A stretch of DNA of 64,000 bases, from the NCBI RefSeq assembly GCF_001665295.1, contig NZ_LZSE01000105.1:243647-307646 (forward strand), written 5' to 3'. The notes beneath the pieces were generated by a model that was not told where the DNA came from, searched no databases, and was given only the letters and a program-made list of their open reading frames with translations. This stretch comes from Mycobacterium sp. 1554424.7. Its GTDB lineage: Bacteria > Actinomycetota > Actinomycetes > Mycobacteriales > Mycobacteriaceae. Made by a program: the position numbers and the translations under genes. Below are positions 18,529-26,879 of the stretch, in pieces; the stretch's first letter is position 1, and every line of letters begins with the position of its first letter.

Positions 18529-18870
18529 ATGGCCAAACACTCGCCGGCAGAACTGGTTGTCGTGGTTTGCGCTTCGGCGTTGGCATGGACCACCGGGGCC
18601 GGGGTCGCGTCCGCGGACCCGGATCTGACTCCCCTCATCAACACGACCTGCACTTATTCGCAGGCGGCGGCGGCGCTGAACGCGGCTTCGCCCGATGGTG
18701 GCGCGGAGTATGCCGCTTCCCCGGAAAGGCAGACCTGGCTGCATGCATTTCTCGACGGAGGAGCTGACCAGCGCCGGCAGTTGATCCAGCAGCAGGCGGC
18801 TGCGGTCAACCAGTACGCCGGACTTCTCGTGACGATGGCCAACACCTGCAAAAACTATCCAGCGGGCTAG
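18529..18870 (+). CDS. Secreted hemophore-related small protein
   Basis: This 113-residue preprotein has a signal peptide ending about residue 29 (ALAWTTGAGVASA-DP). The mature part has two cysteines (NTTCTYSQAAAALN and MANTCKNYP) framing an all-helical domain with FLDGGADQRRQLIQQQAAAV. This pattern fits the mycobacterial heme-binding (Rv0203-like, hemophore-related) secreted family, although the heme tyrosine cannot be identified with certainty. The start at ATG 18529 has AGGAAGG upstream. It stands alone between the PPE gene and the convergent cutinase. Confidence 0.75.
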   Translation: MAKHSPAELVVVVCASALAWTTGAGVASADPDLTPLINTTCTYSQAAAALNAASPDGGAEYAASPERQTWLHAFLDGGADQRRQLIQQQAAAVNQYAGLLVTMANTCKNYPAG

Positions 18871-18909
18871 CGGCCGGGCACGAGGACTCCAAATCCCCAA
18901 GCGGCGCCG

Positions 18910-19692
18910 CTAGAGATGGCTCACAACGAACGACGCGGCGTCGTTGGTCATCCCGTTCGTGCCGTACGTGAGGTGTGCGAATCCCGGCTGCGGGTTGGGG
19001 ACACCATTGCAAATGTCGTCACCGGGAGCGCACAAATCGATCGTCTTGGGCGCGTACAGGGGTCCGATCCTGATTGGCGGCGCGCCGTAGCTGCTCAGGA
19101 ACTGGTCGGAGGGCTTTCCGAACAGTGTGACTGCGGCGACGTGGTTAGCGATCTGCGGCGGCATCGGCTTGGGCACGTACGGCATGTACTCAGCAGGGAC
19201 TTCCTTCGGTACGGAAGCCGAGGTGAGGAAACCCGCGATGACTGCGCCTTGGGAGTAGCCGCCGATCACGATCCTGGTGTTCGGGCAGTTCGCCGCAGTG
19301 GACTGCACATGATCCCTCGCGTTGTAGATCCCGTTCATGACGGTGCTGAGGAACGGTAAGGCTGCTTGCAAATCGCCGGCGGGAGGAAAATCGCCGCTCG
19401 CGGCGTAATCGACCCCGTATACCCCGATCGACCGGTTGCCGGCTTGCGCGCGCAGCGAGTCGACAAATGCCTGTCCCACCGCGCCAACACCCGGTGGCTC
19501 GTAGGTACCGCGGGCGAACACGACGTCAACGTCGGGGCACGGCTCGGCGAGCGCGGATGGGACCGGTGGACCCAGAAGCGCCGCCCAAACCGCCACCACG
19601 CCGGCCCCAAGGAAACGAGCGATCTGGCGGGCGCTACCGAGGACGAGCAGGCGAAGCGTCCACTCAGCTTGTATTGGTTTGCTAACTTTCAT
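18910..19692 (-). CDS. Secreted cutinase-like esterase (Culp family)
   Basis: This 260-residue preprotein uses the ATG at 19692 (MKVSKPIQAE); longer starts to 19755 precede the signal peptide unnaturally. The signal ends near residue 49 (VPSALA-EPCPDVDVVFARGT). Catalytic residues are Ser147 in GGYSQGAVIAG, Asp225 in DLCAPGDDICNG between the conserved cysteines, and His240 in GFAHLTYG. Culp enzymes hydrolyse lipid or polymer esters outside the cell. The signal region is long and basic, typical of mycobacterial secreted esterases. Confidence 0.9.
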   Translation of the reverse strand: MKVSKPIQAEWTLRLLVLGSARQIARFLGAGVVAVWAALLGPPVPSALAEPCPDVDVVFARGTYEPPGVGAVGQAFVDSLRAQAGNRSIGVYGVDYAASGDFPPAGDLQAALPFLSTVMNGIYNARDHVQSTAANCPNTRIVIGGYSQGAVIAGFLTSASVPKEVPAEYMPYVPKPMPPQIANHVAAVTLFGKPSDQFLSSYGAPPIRIGPLYAPKTIDLCAPGDDICNGVPNPQPGFAHLTYGTNGMTNDAASFVVSHL

Positions 19693-19925
19693 TTTGCACC
19701 CCACAGCGTCGCGGTAATCCCGACCCATGGCCCGCGTTAAATGCTGCCACACCACGCAGGGAAGAAATAGCCCGTTGCCAGCAAAATTATTGCCCCGACA
19801 TGCCCGCTCCGCTGATAGGTATGACCTCGGCTGGCCCCCGGTCGTGTCGCGCTTGCGCCGAGGTGGCGGCCCGGCGAATCATCAACATCTGGCATGAGCA
19901 GTCTCATAGGCGTTAACGGTCAAGC

Positions 19926-20117
19926 GTGGCCCTTCGGCGTGTAGACGAATTGAAGCCCGGAGACAGGATCCGCATGAAGATCGGGCACGCCACCGTCGTA
20001 GCGACCGAGCCCCTCGACGATGACCGAACCCTGCTCACCTTCCTCTACGGGACGCAGGGCCCTGCCGACAACGCGCTCACCGTCGACGTCTTGGACGATG
20101 ACGAGTGGGGTTGGTGA
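19926..20117 (+). CDS. Small acidic beta-rich protein, unknown
   Basis: This 63-residue frame starts at GTG: MALRRVDELKPGDRIRMKIG then ATVVATEPLDDDRTLLTFL, ending VDVLDDDEWGW. The D-x-L-x-PGD-x-I pattern resembles short beta-barrel protein modules. There is no clear ribosome site, and it is isolated between the cutinase and a convergent membrane-protein gene. Codon pattern supports coding, but the start is uncertain. Confidence 0.45.
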   Translation: MALRRVDELKPGDRIRMKIGHATVVATEPLDDDRTLLTFLYGTQGPADNALTVDVLDDDEWGW

Positions 20118-20154
20118 GAGGGCGCCTGTCGCAACGCCTTTCGCGAACGTCGGA

Positions 20155-20385
20155 TTACGACTTCTTCGACGGAATGACGATGACGACGATCAGCGTCAGG
20201 ATCGAGAAGAACAGCCCGAGCAGGCCCCAAACAATCGCGCTGCGACCCTTCATGCCGGCGATCACGGCGCACACGATGGCGGCGATGATGCTTCCGATCG
20301 CGACGAAAATGCCTTTGATCCCCCTGAGGATGATGCCCGCGGCCTCGGGCTGCTGTGCCGCTGCAAGGACAATGCTGTGCAACAT
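20155..20385 (-). CDS. Small two-helix membrane protein
   Basis: This 76-residue protein starts at ATG 20385 with GAGGAGGCACC directly before it; the longer frame to 20463 has none. Two hydrophobic helices, GIFVAIGSIIAAIVCAVIAG and IVWGLLGLFFSILTLIVVIV, are joined by MKGRSA, and the tail is PSKKS. The form resembles short stress-associated membrane peptides. No function is assigned. It is convergent with the 19926 frame. Confidence 0.7.
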   Translation of the reverse strand: MLHSIVLAAAQQPEAAGIILRGIKGIFVAIGSIIAAIVCAVIAGMKGRSAIVWGLLGLFFSILTLIVVIVIPSKKS

Positions 20386-20471
20386 GGTGCCTCCTCGGTG
20401 AGCGACACAGTCCGGGCGTGCGCCGATCTCACCGCATACATACCCAAACGACCCAGCAACCAAGCCGGCCG

Positions 20472-20864
20472 TCAGCGATCCGGGATCGCGTCCTCGGAGC
20501 GGCGCCTTCCCAGCAGGAGGCAGAAGCCGGCGAGCCCGGCCAGCAACGGGTGAACGAAGCGGTCGCGCATGTCAACCGGCACCGCACCCACGAGGTCGGT
20601 GCCGTGCCACACCTCGAGCCCGGTGGCCATCGCGTAGACCAAGCCGACGGCCGCCGCGGCCAGGCCCGCGGCCCGCGGGCGCGCGATACCAACGGCGAGC
20701 ACGGCGACCATCACCAGCTGCCAAACCGATCTCCAGCCATCGCCGGGTAAGCGGAAACTGGCCCCCGCCGCCAGCGTCGAGGTCGCGCGCACCCCGAGAA
20801 ACAGCGCGACGGCCAAGCAATACAAGCGTGGCGGGCTCGCCGCGCCCGTCCAGCCAGACCTCAT
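20472..20864 (-). CDS. Four-helix membrane protein controlled by the adjacent TetR
   Basis: This 130-residue integral membrane protein has hydrophobic segments at about 12-32 (RLYCLAVALFLGVRATSTLAA), 48-62 (VWQLVMVAVLAVGIA), 66-84 (AAGLAAAAVGLVYAMATGL) and 106-118. GAGGAGCTTCC precedes ATG 20864. It is divergent from the TetR gene, with two identical-arm operators between them, so it is the probable regulated target, perhaps a small transporter or quinone/lipid-associated protein. No family name is certain. Confidence 0.7.
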   Translation of the reverse strand: MRSGWTGAASPPRLYCLAVALFLGVRATSTLAAGASFRLPGDGWRSVWQLVMVAVLAVGIARPRAAGLAAAAVGLVYAMATGLEVWHGTDLVGAVPVDMRDRFVHPLLAGLAGFCLLLGRRRSEDAIPDR

Positions 20865-20885
20865 TGGAAGCTCCTCGCATCCCTT

Positions 20886-20938
20886 TTACTGCCACCATGG
20901 CAGTAACAGGTCATGACTATACTGCCACTGTGGCAGTA
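20886..20938. promoter_or_regulatory. Tandem TetR operators
   Basis: Two palindromes with identical arms, ACTGCCA-N3-TGGCAGT, lie at 20888-20904 (spacer CCA, extended by TT/AA) and 20921-20937 (spacer CTG). They are 33 bp apart, three helical turns. They fill the spacer between the divergent membrane gene and the TetR gene and overlap the regulator's start codons, so both genes should be repressed together. Confidence 0.75.
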
Positions 20939-21568
20939 ACGCGACTGGCCGACGAAACAGGGTCCGGTCCCCCGCAGCGGCGCCGGCGCGCTCCAGCCCA
21001 GGCTCGCCGCGAAATCCTCGACGCCGCTGCCGAATTGCTGGCCGAGCAGCCGGCGCAGGCGGTGAGCGTGGCGGCGATCATGGACCGGACCACCCTGTCG
21101 CGCAAGTCCTTCTATGTGTACTTCCGCGACCGGGCCGAGCTGATCGCCGCGTTGGTCCGCCCCCTACGCGTCGACGCGGATGCGGCGTTGGACCAATGGC
21201 GCCAGGCCGACGACCCGGTGGCCGCCGGACGCGCAGCCCTGCTCAGTGCGGCGCACACGTATCGGCGGCACGGGGCGATCTTGCGCGCGGTGTTCTGGTC
21301 AGCCGGCGACGATCCCGAGGTGGCCGCGGCGCGGTCGGCCCTCATCGAGCCCGTGGTGGCGGTCGCCGAGGAGCTCATGGCCGCCTTGAAGACCGACGTT
21401 GCCGATCCGCACGGGACGGCCACGGCCCTGGTGACGATGAATGTGCATCGGCTGCTGACCCTTGCCCCTGACGCGTCGGATACGGACGTGCGGGCTCTCG
21501 TCGACACGCTGGCGACGATCTGGGAGCGGGTCCTCAATCCCTCAGCCGGTGAAAACCCATCGGAGTAG
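20930..21568 (+). CDS. TetR/AcrR-family transcriptional repressor
   Basis: From GTG 20930 this is 212 residues; an in-frame ATG at 20897 would add 11. Neither has a clear Shine-Dalgarno, suggesting a leaderless mRNA. The DNA-binding domain is typical (ARREILDAAAELLAEQPAQ; VSVAAIMDRTTLSRKSFYVYFRDRAELIAAL), followed by an all-helical ligand/dimer domain. Two 7-bp-arm palindromes overlap its start region. It most likely represses itself and the divergent membrane gene; the inducer is unknown. Confidence 0.9.
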   Translation: MAVTRLADETGSGPPQRRRRAPAQARREILDAAAELLAEQPAQAVSVAAIMDRTTLSRKSFYVYFRDRAELIAALVRPLRVDADAALDQWRQADDPVAAGRAALLSAAHTYRRHGAILRAVFWSAGDDPEVAAARSALIEPVVAVAEELMAALKTDVADPHGTATALVTMNVHRLLTLAPDASDTDVRALVDTLATIWERVLNPSAGENPSE

Positions 21569-21625
21569 TCCGGCCGGTAGCGGGTAGCCGGTGCCAAGGG
21601 GTTTGTTCGGGGCTGGAGGTGCGCG

Positions 21626-22417
21626 ATGCCGGTTACCGCGGGGCATGTTCCTGGGCTGACGTCGGGCTTGCGCAGGGTCCCCACGGACCCGAGCCGTTTC
21701 CGCAGCGGGCGGTGGCTCCTGTTGGCCGAGGGCGCGTTGGTGAGCGGCTTCGGCGGTGCCGGCCTGCTTTCGGCGGCGCTGTATCCGCACGCCGGGCCCA
21801 CCGGCGCGCCCGTTCTGGGCCTGGCGTCGACGCCGGCACACAGCGGCCTGCTGCTGGCCTTCGGGCTGGTGGCCATTGCGGCCGTGGGCAATCGCCGCGC
21901 GGCGGTGACCGTCACCGCGCTCAGCGCGGTCGCCTACTTGATGTTGCTGTTCTTCAGCAGTGTCGCCACGGCGCGCAGGATGCCGACGCCGATGGGGTTC
22001 CACGCCGCCGACATCTTGCTGCACGGGGTGCTGGCGGCGGTCAACCTCGCGCTGCTGATGTGGCTGATTCCCGACGAGTTAGGGGACGAGGCCTGGGCGC
22101 CGCGATGGCGCGGGCGGGACCGGCGACAGCCCACGGCCTCCCAACCGGCGGCCACCGGAACACCACCCGCCGCGGCGTCGCGCGCACCCGACGCGGGCAC
22201 TCACCCAAGCCCACCCCAGCCCGCAGTCGTCGAGCAGTCGAGCAACCCGGAGGCCAGTGAACCCTCCATCGAAGCCGAGAACTCAACGCCGGTAAAGCAT
22301 TCCGCCGCTCGGGTGACCGATCAGGCGCTACCACGCCGGGTTCTTCTGGCCGTGGCGGTCCTGGCGGCTGTCATCGGCATCGTCATCTGGCTACGCCGCG
22401 GAACCGATTTGCAGTAG
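21626..22417 (+). CDS. DUF4383-type membrane protein with long polar C-terminal tail
   Basis: This 263-residue protein has four hydrophobic segments in the first ~150 residues (WLLLAEGALVSGFGGAGLLSA; GLLLAFGLVAIAAVG; VTVTALSAVAYLMLLFFSS; HGVLAAVNLALLMWLIP), the DUF4383 arrangement. A ~90-residue Pro/Ala/Ser-rich tail follows, then one more helix near the end (RVLLAVAVLAAVIGIVIWLRR). It lies 57 bp downstream of the TetR gene and may be cotranscribed. The function of DUF4383 proteins is not established. Confidence 0.75.
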   Translation: MPVTAGHVPGLTSGLRRVPTDPSRFRSGRWLLLAEGALVSGFGGAGLLSAALYPHAGPTGAPVLGLASTPAHSGLLLAFGLVAIAAVGNRRAAVTVTALSAVAYLMLLFFSSVATARRMPTPMGFHAADILLHGVLAAVNLALLMWLIPDELGDEAWAPRWRGRDRRQPTASQPAATGTPPAAASRAPDAGTHPSPPQPAVVEQSSNPEASEPSIEAENSTPVKHSAARVTDQALPRRVLLAVAVLAAVIGIVIWLRRGTDLQ

Positions 22418-22422
22418 TGGCT

Positions 22423-25400
22423 TCAGCGCGCCCCGGCCGCTCGGTGGTTCGCTTCTTTTGCCAGTTGCACGCGTGACCGCAACCCCAGCTTGTTGTAGAT
22501 GTGGGTGAGATGCGATTGCACGGTTCGCGGCGAGACAAACAGTCGCGTGGCAATGTCCTTGTTCCCGAGCCCCTCGGTGACCAGCCGGACGATGTCATGC
22601 TCGGCCGGCGTCAGTGACTCCCACCCGCTGGTTGCTCGCGTGCGTTCGGCGCGACCACGCTGGGCGTAGGCGATCGCCTCGTCCACCGACAACGCAGCGC
22701 CCTCGGCCCACGCGTTGTCAAAATTGGCCTCCCCCAGTGTATCTCGGACAGCGGCGACAGCATCTCGGTAAGCGGCGTCGTAGTTGGGGAAGCGGTTCTC
22801 GCCGCTGTCCTGACGGATGGCGTCGGCGGCGCCGAAAAGCCGGGCGGCTCTTTCGTGGGCGTTGGATTGCGCCGCGACGGAGGCCAGGCATTCGAGCGTG
22901 TCGCAGATTCCCAGGTAGGCGCTGAATTTGACGCTCTGACTGAGCGCCTCGCGAGCGTCGCGCTCGGCCTGTGCGTAGCGGCCCTGCGCAATCGCGATTC
23001 GAGCCCGCGTCGTCAGCGCCCTGGACAGGTGCCAACCGGTCGTCGACGCGACCGCCGAATCTGCGCGACGGGCGGCTTCGTCGAGATCTCCAGTGGCGAG
23101 GGCCGCCTCGGCGGCGTAGTCAGCCACACGTGCGGCCAGTTTGGGTTGAGCGTCGATGGCGGGTAGCCCCGCGGTTATCGCGCTGTCGGCCAACGCGATA
23201 TCGCCCGCCGCTATGGCGGCGGTCGTCAACGATGCGTAGCTAAGGCCGCGATACCAGCTGCCGAGTCGACCAGTCGCGTCGATGGCGGACCTGGCAGTGC
23301 CGAGGGCCGCCTTTGCGTCGCCCTGGTACGCCAGCCCGCGGGCCAGGCTGAGCAGATTGATGGTTCTCCACGTCAGGTCGCGGGCCGTGTCGGCTTCGAC
23401 CACCAACTGGCGGAACTGCGCGATGGCGGAATCCAGTTCACCGCCGATCATTTGCGTCATCGCCAGAACCCATTGGAATTGGCGCACACCGACACGGTTG
23501 CCGATGGATTCCGCGAGGTCGAGGCCCTCTTCCGCGACGCTGCGCATGACGAGTGGGTCGCCGCCGACAAAGGCGCCGTAGGCCTGCCAGCCGAGGATCT
23601 GGATAAGCCGACGCTTGTCGCCGATTCCGCGGGCGATACCGATCGCTTCCTCGAAGTACGGGCGAGCCGCCTCAAGATCGTAGGCGTTGACGGCGGCGCA
23701 GGCAGTCAGCGCGCGGGTCAGCACGAACGAATCGTCAACGCCGCGGGCGATCTCGAGCGCTTGACGAGCCGGCTCGGCATCGTCGACCGCCCCCAGCCAG
23801 ACGTTCAGTAGCGCCATATCGGCCAGCGCTCGGGCCCGCACAGCCGGGCTGATCGCAGGCTGCGCCTGCAGCCCCGCCTGGAACCAGGCCAGCCCTTCCT
23901 CGAGGCGCGCACGACCGAGCCAGAGCGGCTGCAGAGACGAGGCTAATGTCAGCGCGCCGTCGGCGTCGCCGTTTTCGATGCTCCACCGGAACGCCGTCTC
24001 CAGATTGTTGAAATCCCTTTCAATTTCCTCGATTTGGCGTTCGTGGGCGCCGCCGGCCGGGTCGTCGCACCGCGCCGCGACGCTCGCATAGTGGTCGCGG
24101 TGAGCGCCACGAACGCGGGTGGTTTCGCCCGATTCGGCGAGCTTCTCCTCGGCGAATTGGCGCATGGTCTCGAGCAGCCGGTATCGCGTTCGTCGATTCG
24201 ATGTTTGGGCAATTACCAGAGACTTGTCGATGAGGGCGGTGAGGTGGTTCAGCACGGTCGGGCCGTCCGCCCCCTCGTCGCCGGCAACTGCCTGCGCGGC
24301 GGCGAGGTCGAACCCGCCCCTGAAGACGGCGAGCCGGCGGAGCACCACCCGCTCGCCCTCCGTGAGCAGCGCGTACGACCAGTCGACTGAAGCCCACAGG
24401 TTCTGCTGGCGCTCAACCGATGTCACGCCGCTACCGGTCAGCAGGCGAAAGCGGTCGTTGAGGCTTTCGGCGATCTCGGCGAGTGACATGGAGCGAAGTC
24501 TCGCGGCTGCCAGTTCGATCGCCAGCGGCATGCCGTCAAGGCGCCGGCAAATCTCGGTGACCAACGCCCGGTCGTCGTCGCTGAGATCCAGGTCGGGTTG
24601 CAGTTGGCGCGCGCGATCGACGAACAAGTCGATGGCGTCGTCGGCGAGCGACAGCGGCGGCACTCGCCAGATCATCTCCCCGGGTACCCCGAGTGGCTCG
24701 CGGCTGGTGGCGAGGATGGTCAGGTTGGGGCAGGCGGCGAACAGCGCGGCGGTCACCGCGGCGGCGCCGCCGGGCAGATGTTCGCAATTGTCCAAGACGA
24801 GGAGTGTTGGTTGTTCGCCGAGAAAACCCACGACCGTGTCGACGTTCGAGCGGCCCGGCTGGTCGGGCAGGCTCAGCCCCCGGGCGATGGCCGACGCGAC
24901 GCCATCGGGATCGGTGACCGGCGCGAGGTCGACAAACCAGGCCCCACCGTCCAACTCGGCGGCAAGCAGCGCCGCGATGCGCACGGCCAGTCGGGTTTTG
25001 CCCGCTCCCCCGGGTCCGGTCAGAGTCACCAGCATGCTGTCGCCCACCAGCCGACGGATCTCCCTGAGCTGCTCACTTCGCCCCACGAAACTGGTCAGCT
25101 GCGCCGGAAGGTGGCGGCGCGATGCGGCACCGGGCGAGCGGAGCGGCGGGAAGTCGACGCGAAGCTCGGGGTGGCACAACTGGACGACCCGTTCGGGACG
25201 CGTCATGTCGCGCAGGCGGTGCGTGCCCAAATCCGATAGCCACACGTCGGCCGGGAGCTGGTCGGCGACCAGGTCGTGCGCAGTGCCGGACAGTACCGTC
25301 TGCCCGCCGTGGGCCAGATCCCGAAGCCGCGCCGCGCGGTTGATGGCAGGCCCGACGTAGTTGTCCTCGTTGCGAAGCTGCACCTCGCCGGTGTGCACGC

Positions 25401-25686
25401 CGATGCGCAGGCGAATCGGCGCCAGCGGTGCACGCTGCAGGTCCAATGCGCAGGACAGCGCCTCGCTGGCGCGCGTGAACGCGACGACGAAGCTGTCCCC
25501 TTCGCCTTGCTCGACCGGCCGGACACCGTTGTGACGAGGAACGACCTGCGCCAGCAGGCGATCCAGCCGCTCGACGGCCGCCGTCATCGCTTCCGGTTGG
25601 TCGTGCCACAACCGCGTGGAGCCCTCGATGTCAGCCAACAGCAACGTCACTGTCCCGGTCGGCAACGACCCCAGTACGGGCTGCAT
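22423..25686 (-). CDS. Giant LuxR-family regulator with class III nucleotide cyclase and NB-ARC-like ATPase domains
   Basis: This protein is 1087 residues from the ATG at 25686; the frame is open to 25770 but MQPVLGSLPTGTVTLLLADI is the family start. Residues ~10-180 are a class III adenylate/guanylate cyclase domain (LLADIEGSTRLW; VEQGEGDSFVVAF). Next is a STAND/NB-ARC ATPase with P-loop GPGGAGKT and LLVLDNCEHL, then a long TPR-like helical array, and a C-terminal LuxR helix-turn-helix (LTPAEHDIVRLVTEGLGNKDIATRLF). M. tuberculosis has similar proteins (Rv0386, Rv1358, Rv2488c). It probably senses a ligand and switches transcription in an ATP-dependent way. Confidence 0.93.
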   Translation of the reverse strand: MQPVLGSLPTGTVTLLLADIEGSTRLWHDQPEAMTAAVERLDRLLAQVVPRHNGVRPVEQGEGDSFVVAFTRASEALSCALDLQRAPLAPIRLRIGVHTGEVQLRNEDNYVGPAINRAARLRDLAHGGQTVLSGTAHDLVADQLPADVWLSDLGTHRLRDMTRPERVVQLCHPELRVDFPPLRSPGAASRRHLPAQLTSFVGRSEQLREIRRLVGDSMLVTLTGPGGAGKTRLAVRIAALLAAELDGGAWFVDLAPVTDPDGVASAIARGLSLPDQPGRSNVDTVVGFLGEQPTLLVLDNCEHLPGGAAAVTAALFAACPNLTILATSREPLGVPGEMIWRVPPLSLADDAIDLFVDRARQLQPDLDLSDDDRALVTEICRRLDGMPLAIELAAARLRSMSLAEIAESLNDRFRLLTGSGVTSVERQQNLWASVDWSYALLTEGERVVLRRLAVFRGGFDLAAAQAVAGDEGADGPTVLNHLTALIDKSLVIAQTSNRRTRYRLLETMRQFAEEKLAESGETTRVRGAHRDHYASVAARCDDPAGGAHERQIEEIERDFNNLETAFRWSIENGDADGALTLASSLQPLWLGRARLEEGLAWFQAGLQAQPAISPAVRARALADMALLNVWLGAVDDAEPARQALEIARGVDDSFVLTRALTACAAVNAYDLEAARPYFEEAIGIARGIGDKRRLIQILGWQAYGAFVGGDPLVMRSVAEEGLDLAESIGNRVGVRQFQWVLAMTQMIGGELDSAIAQFRQLVVEADTARDLTWRTINLLSLARGLAYQGDAKAALGTARSAIDATGRLGSWYRGLSYASLTTAAIAAGDIALADSAITAGLPAIDAQPKLAARVADYAAEAALATGDLDEAARRADSAVASTTGWHLSRALTTRARIAIAQGRYAQAERDAREALSQSVKFSAYLGICDTLECLASVAAQSNAHERAARLFGAADAIRQDSGENRFPNYDAAYRDAVAAVRDTLGEANFDNAWAEGAALSVDEAIAYAQRGRAERTRATSGWESLTPAEHDIVRLVTEGLGNKDIATRLFVSPRTVQSHLTHIYNKLGLRSRVQLAKEANHRAAGAR

Positions 25687-25880
25687 TACGTTGAAGTCGC
25701 TTCCATTCAACAGCAGGTTTCGCGGCAAGCGGATCGCTCTCGGCCATCGTAGCCCGCACAGCCTGATCACAGCCGATGATTTCCCAGCGAATTGGCGTAC
25801 CCCGACGAGCGATTAGCAGCCGGTGCAGAGACCGCTGTTCTCAAAGCCGCTTTCGGGTTACAAAACCCGCTGGCGCAGGC

Positions 25881-26834
25881 TCAACTGGAGGCCAGTTCCG
25901 CAAAGCAGCGATCGTGCTCAGCGAACCGGCCGAGGATGGCGTCGGTGGCGCTCGCGACGATGTCTTCCCGCGCGTTCGCTTCCCGCCGGTTTTGCACGGT
26001 GTAAATCGCCAGCACGATTGGTTTGCAGTACGGCGACGACACGATCCCGATGTCGTTCGCAATACCGTAGGCGCCAGATCCCGTCTTATCGGCAACCAGC
26101 CAGCCGAGCGGGACGCCGGCACGAATTCTCTTGTACCCCACCGTATTGTTGCGCATCCATCCGAGCAGTTGAGCCCGCTGCGGAGGCGCCAATGCATCAC
26201 CGACCGTCAATGCCTGCACACTCGTCGCCATGTCTTTCGGTGTCGAGGTGTCGACCTCACTGTGGGGATCGGAATTCAATTGGCCTTCATAGTGCTCCAC
26301 GTTGTACTTCTGATTGCCGACAGAATGCGCGAACCGCTCCACCTCCGCCGGTCCGCCCAATGCCTTTGTGATGAGGTTCATCGCAGTGTTGTCGCTGTCG
26401 CTGATCGCCGCCTCGGCCAAAGCTTCGAGCGTCATCCCGCCGGCGATGTTCTTCCGCGTGACCGGGCTCCAGGTGGTCAGATCACGCTCTGAGTAGTGCA
26501 CCTGTTCTTGCAATAGGTTGCTGTCGGCGCCGCCGCGCTTCAGCAGAGCTGCAACACCTAGGAGCTTGATCGTGCTCTGGAGTGGAAACCGCTCGTCCGC
26601 GCGATGAGCGATGAGCTCGCCATTGTTCGTATCTACCGCGTAGACACCGATCTTTCCGTCGAATTCCCGTTCCAGGTCCGCAAGCCGCTTGTATGAACGT
26701 TGCGGGCTTTCCGTGGCCGTTGAGGAGACGGTTGCCAGGTTTGGCGGTGAGCAATCGGCGCAGGTCGTCGTCAGCAACGTACAAGCAACCAGTGCGATCG
26801 CGCACCGGCGGGTACGTAATACGATGCCACGCAC
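25881..26834 (-). CDS. Class A beta-lactamase (exported)
   Basis: From GTG 26834 (GAAGGGA upstream) this is 317 residues with an export signal (CAIALVACTLLTTTCADC). All class A motifs are present: Ser87-T-I-Lys90 (PLQSTIKLLG), Ser147-Asp-Asn (ISDSDNTAMN), Glu183 in the omega loop (YEGQLNSD) and Lys250-Thr-Gly (VADKTGSG). It should hydrolyse penicillins and cephalosporins in the periplasm. The intact SDN triad distinguishes it from M. tuberculosis BlaC, which has SDG. It lies 45 bp downstream of the DUF7159-like gene and may share its transcript. Confidence 0.93.
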   Translation of the reverse strand: MRGIVLRTRRCAIALVACTLLTTTCADCSPPNLATVSSTATESPQRSYKRLADLEREFDGKIGVYAVDTNNGELIAHRADERFPLQSTIKLLGVAALLKRGGADSNLLQEQVHYSERDLTTWSPVTRKNIAGGMTLEALAEAAISDSDNTAMNLITKALGGPAEVERFAHSVGNQKYNVEHYEGQLNSDPHSEVDTSTPKDMATSVQALTVGDALAPPQRAQLLGWMRNNTVGYKRIRAGVPLGWLVADKTGSGAYGIANDIGIVSSPYCKPIVLAIYTVQNRREANAREDIVASATDAILGRFAEHDRCFAELASS

Positions 26835-26879
26835 AGCTAGATATTCCCTTCCCGCACAGGGTGATCCGTAGCCCACGGA

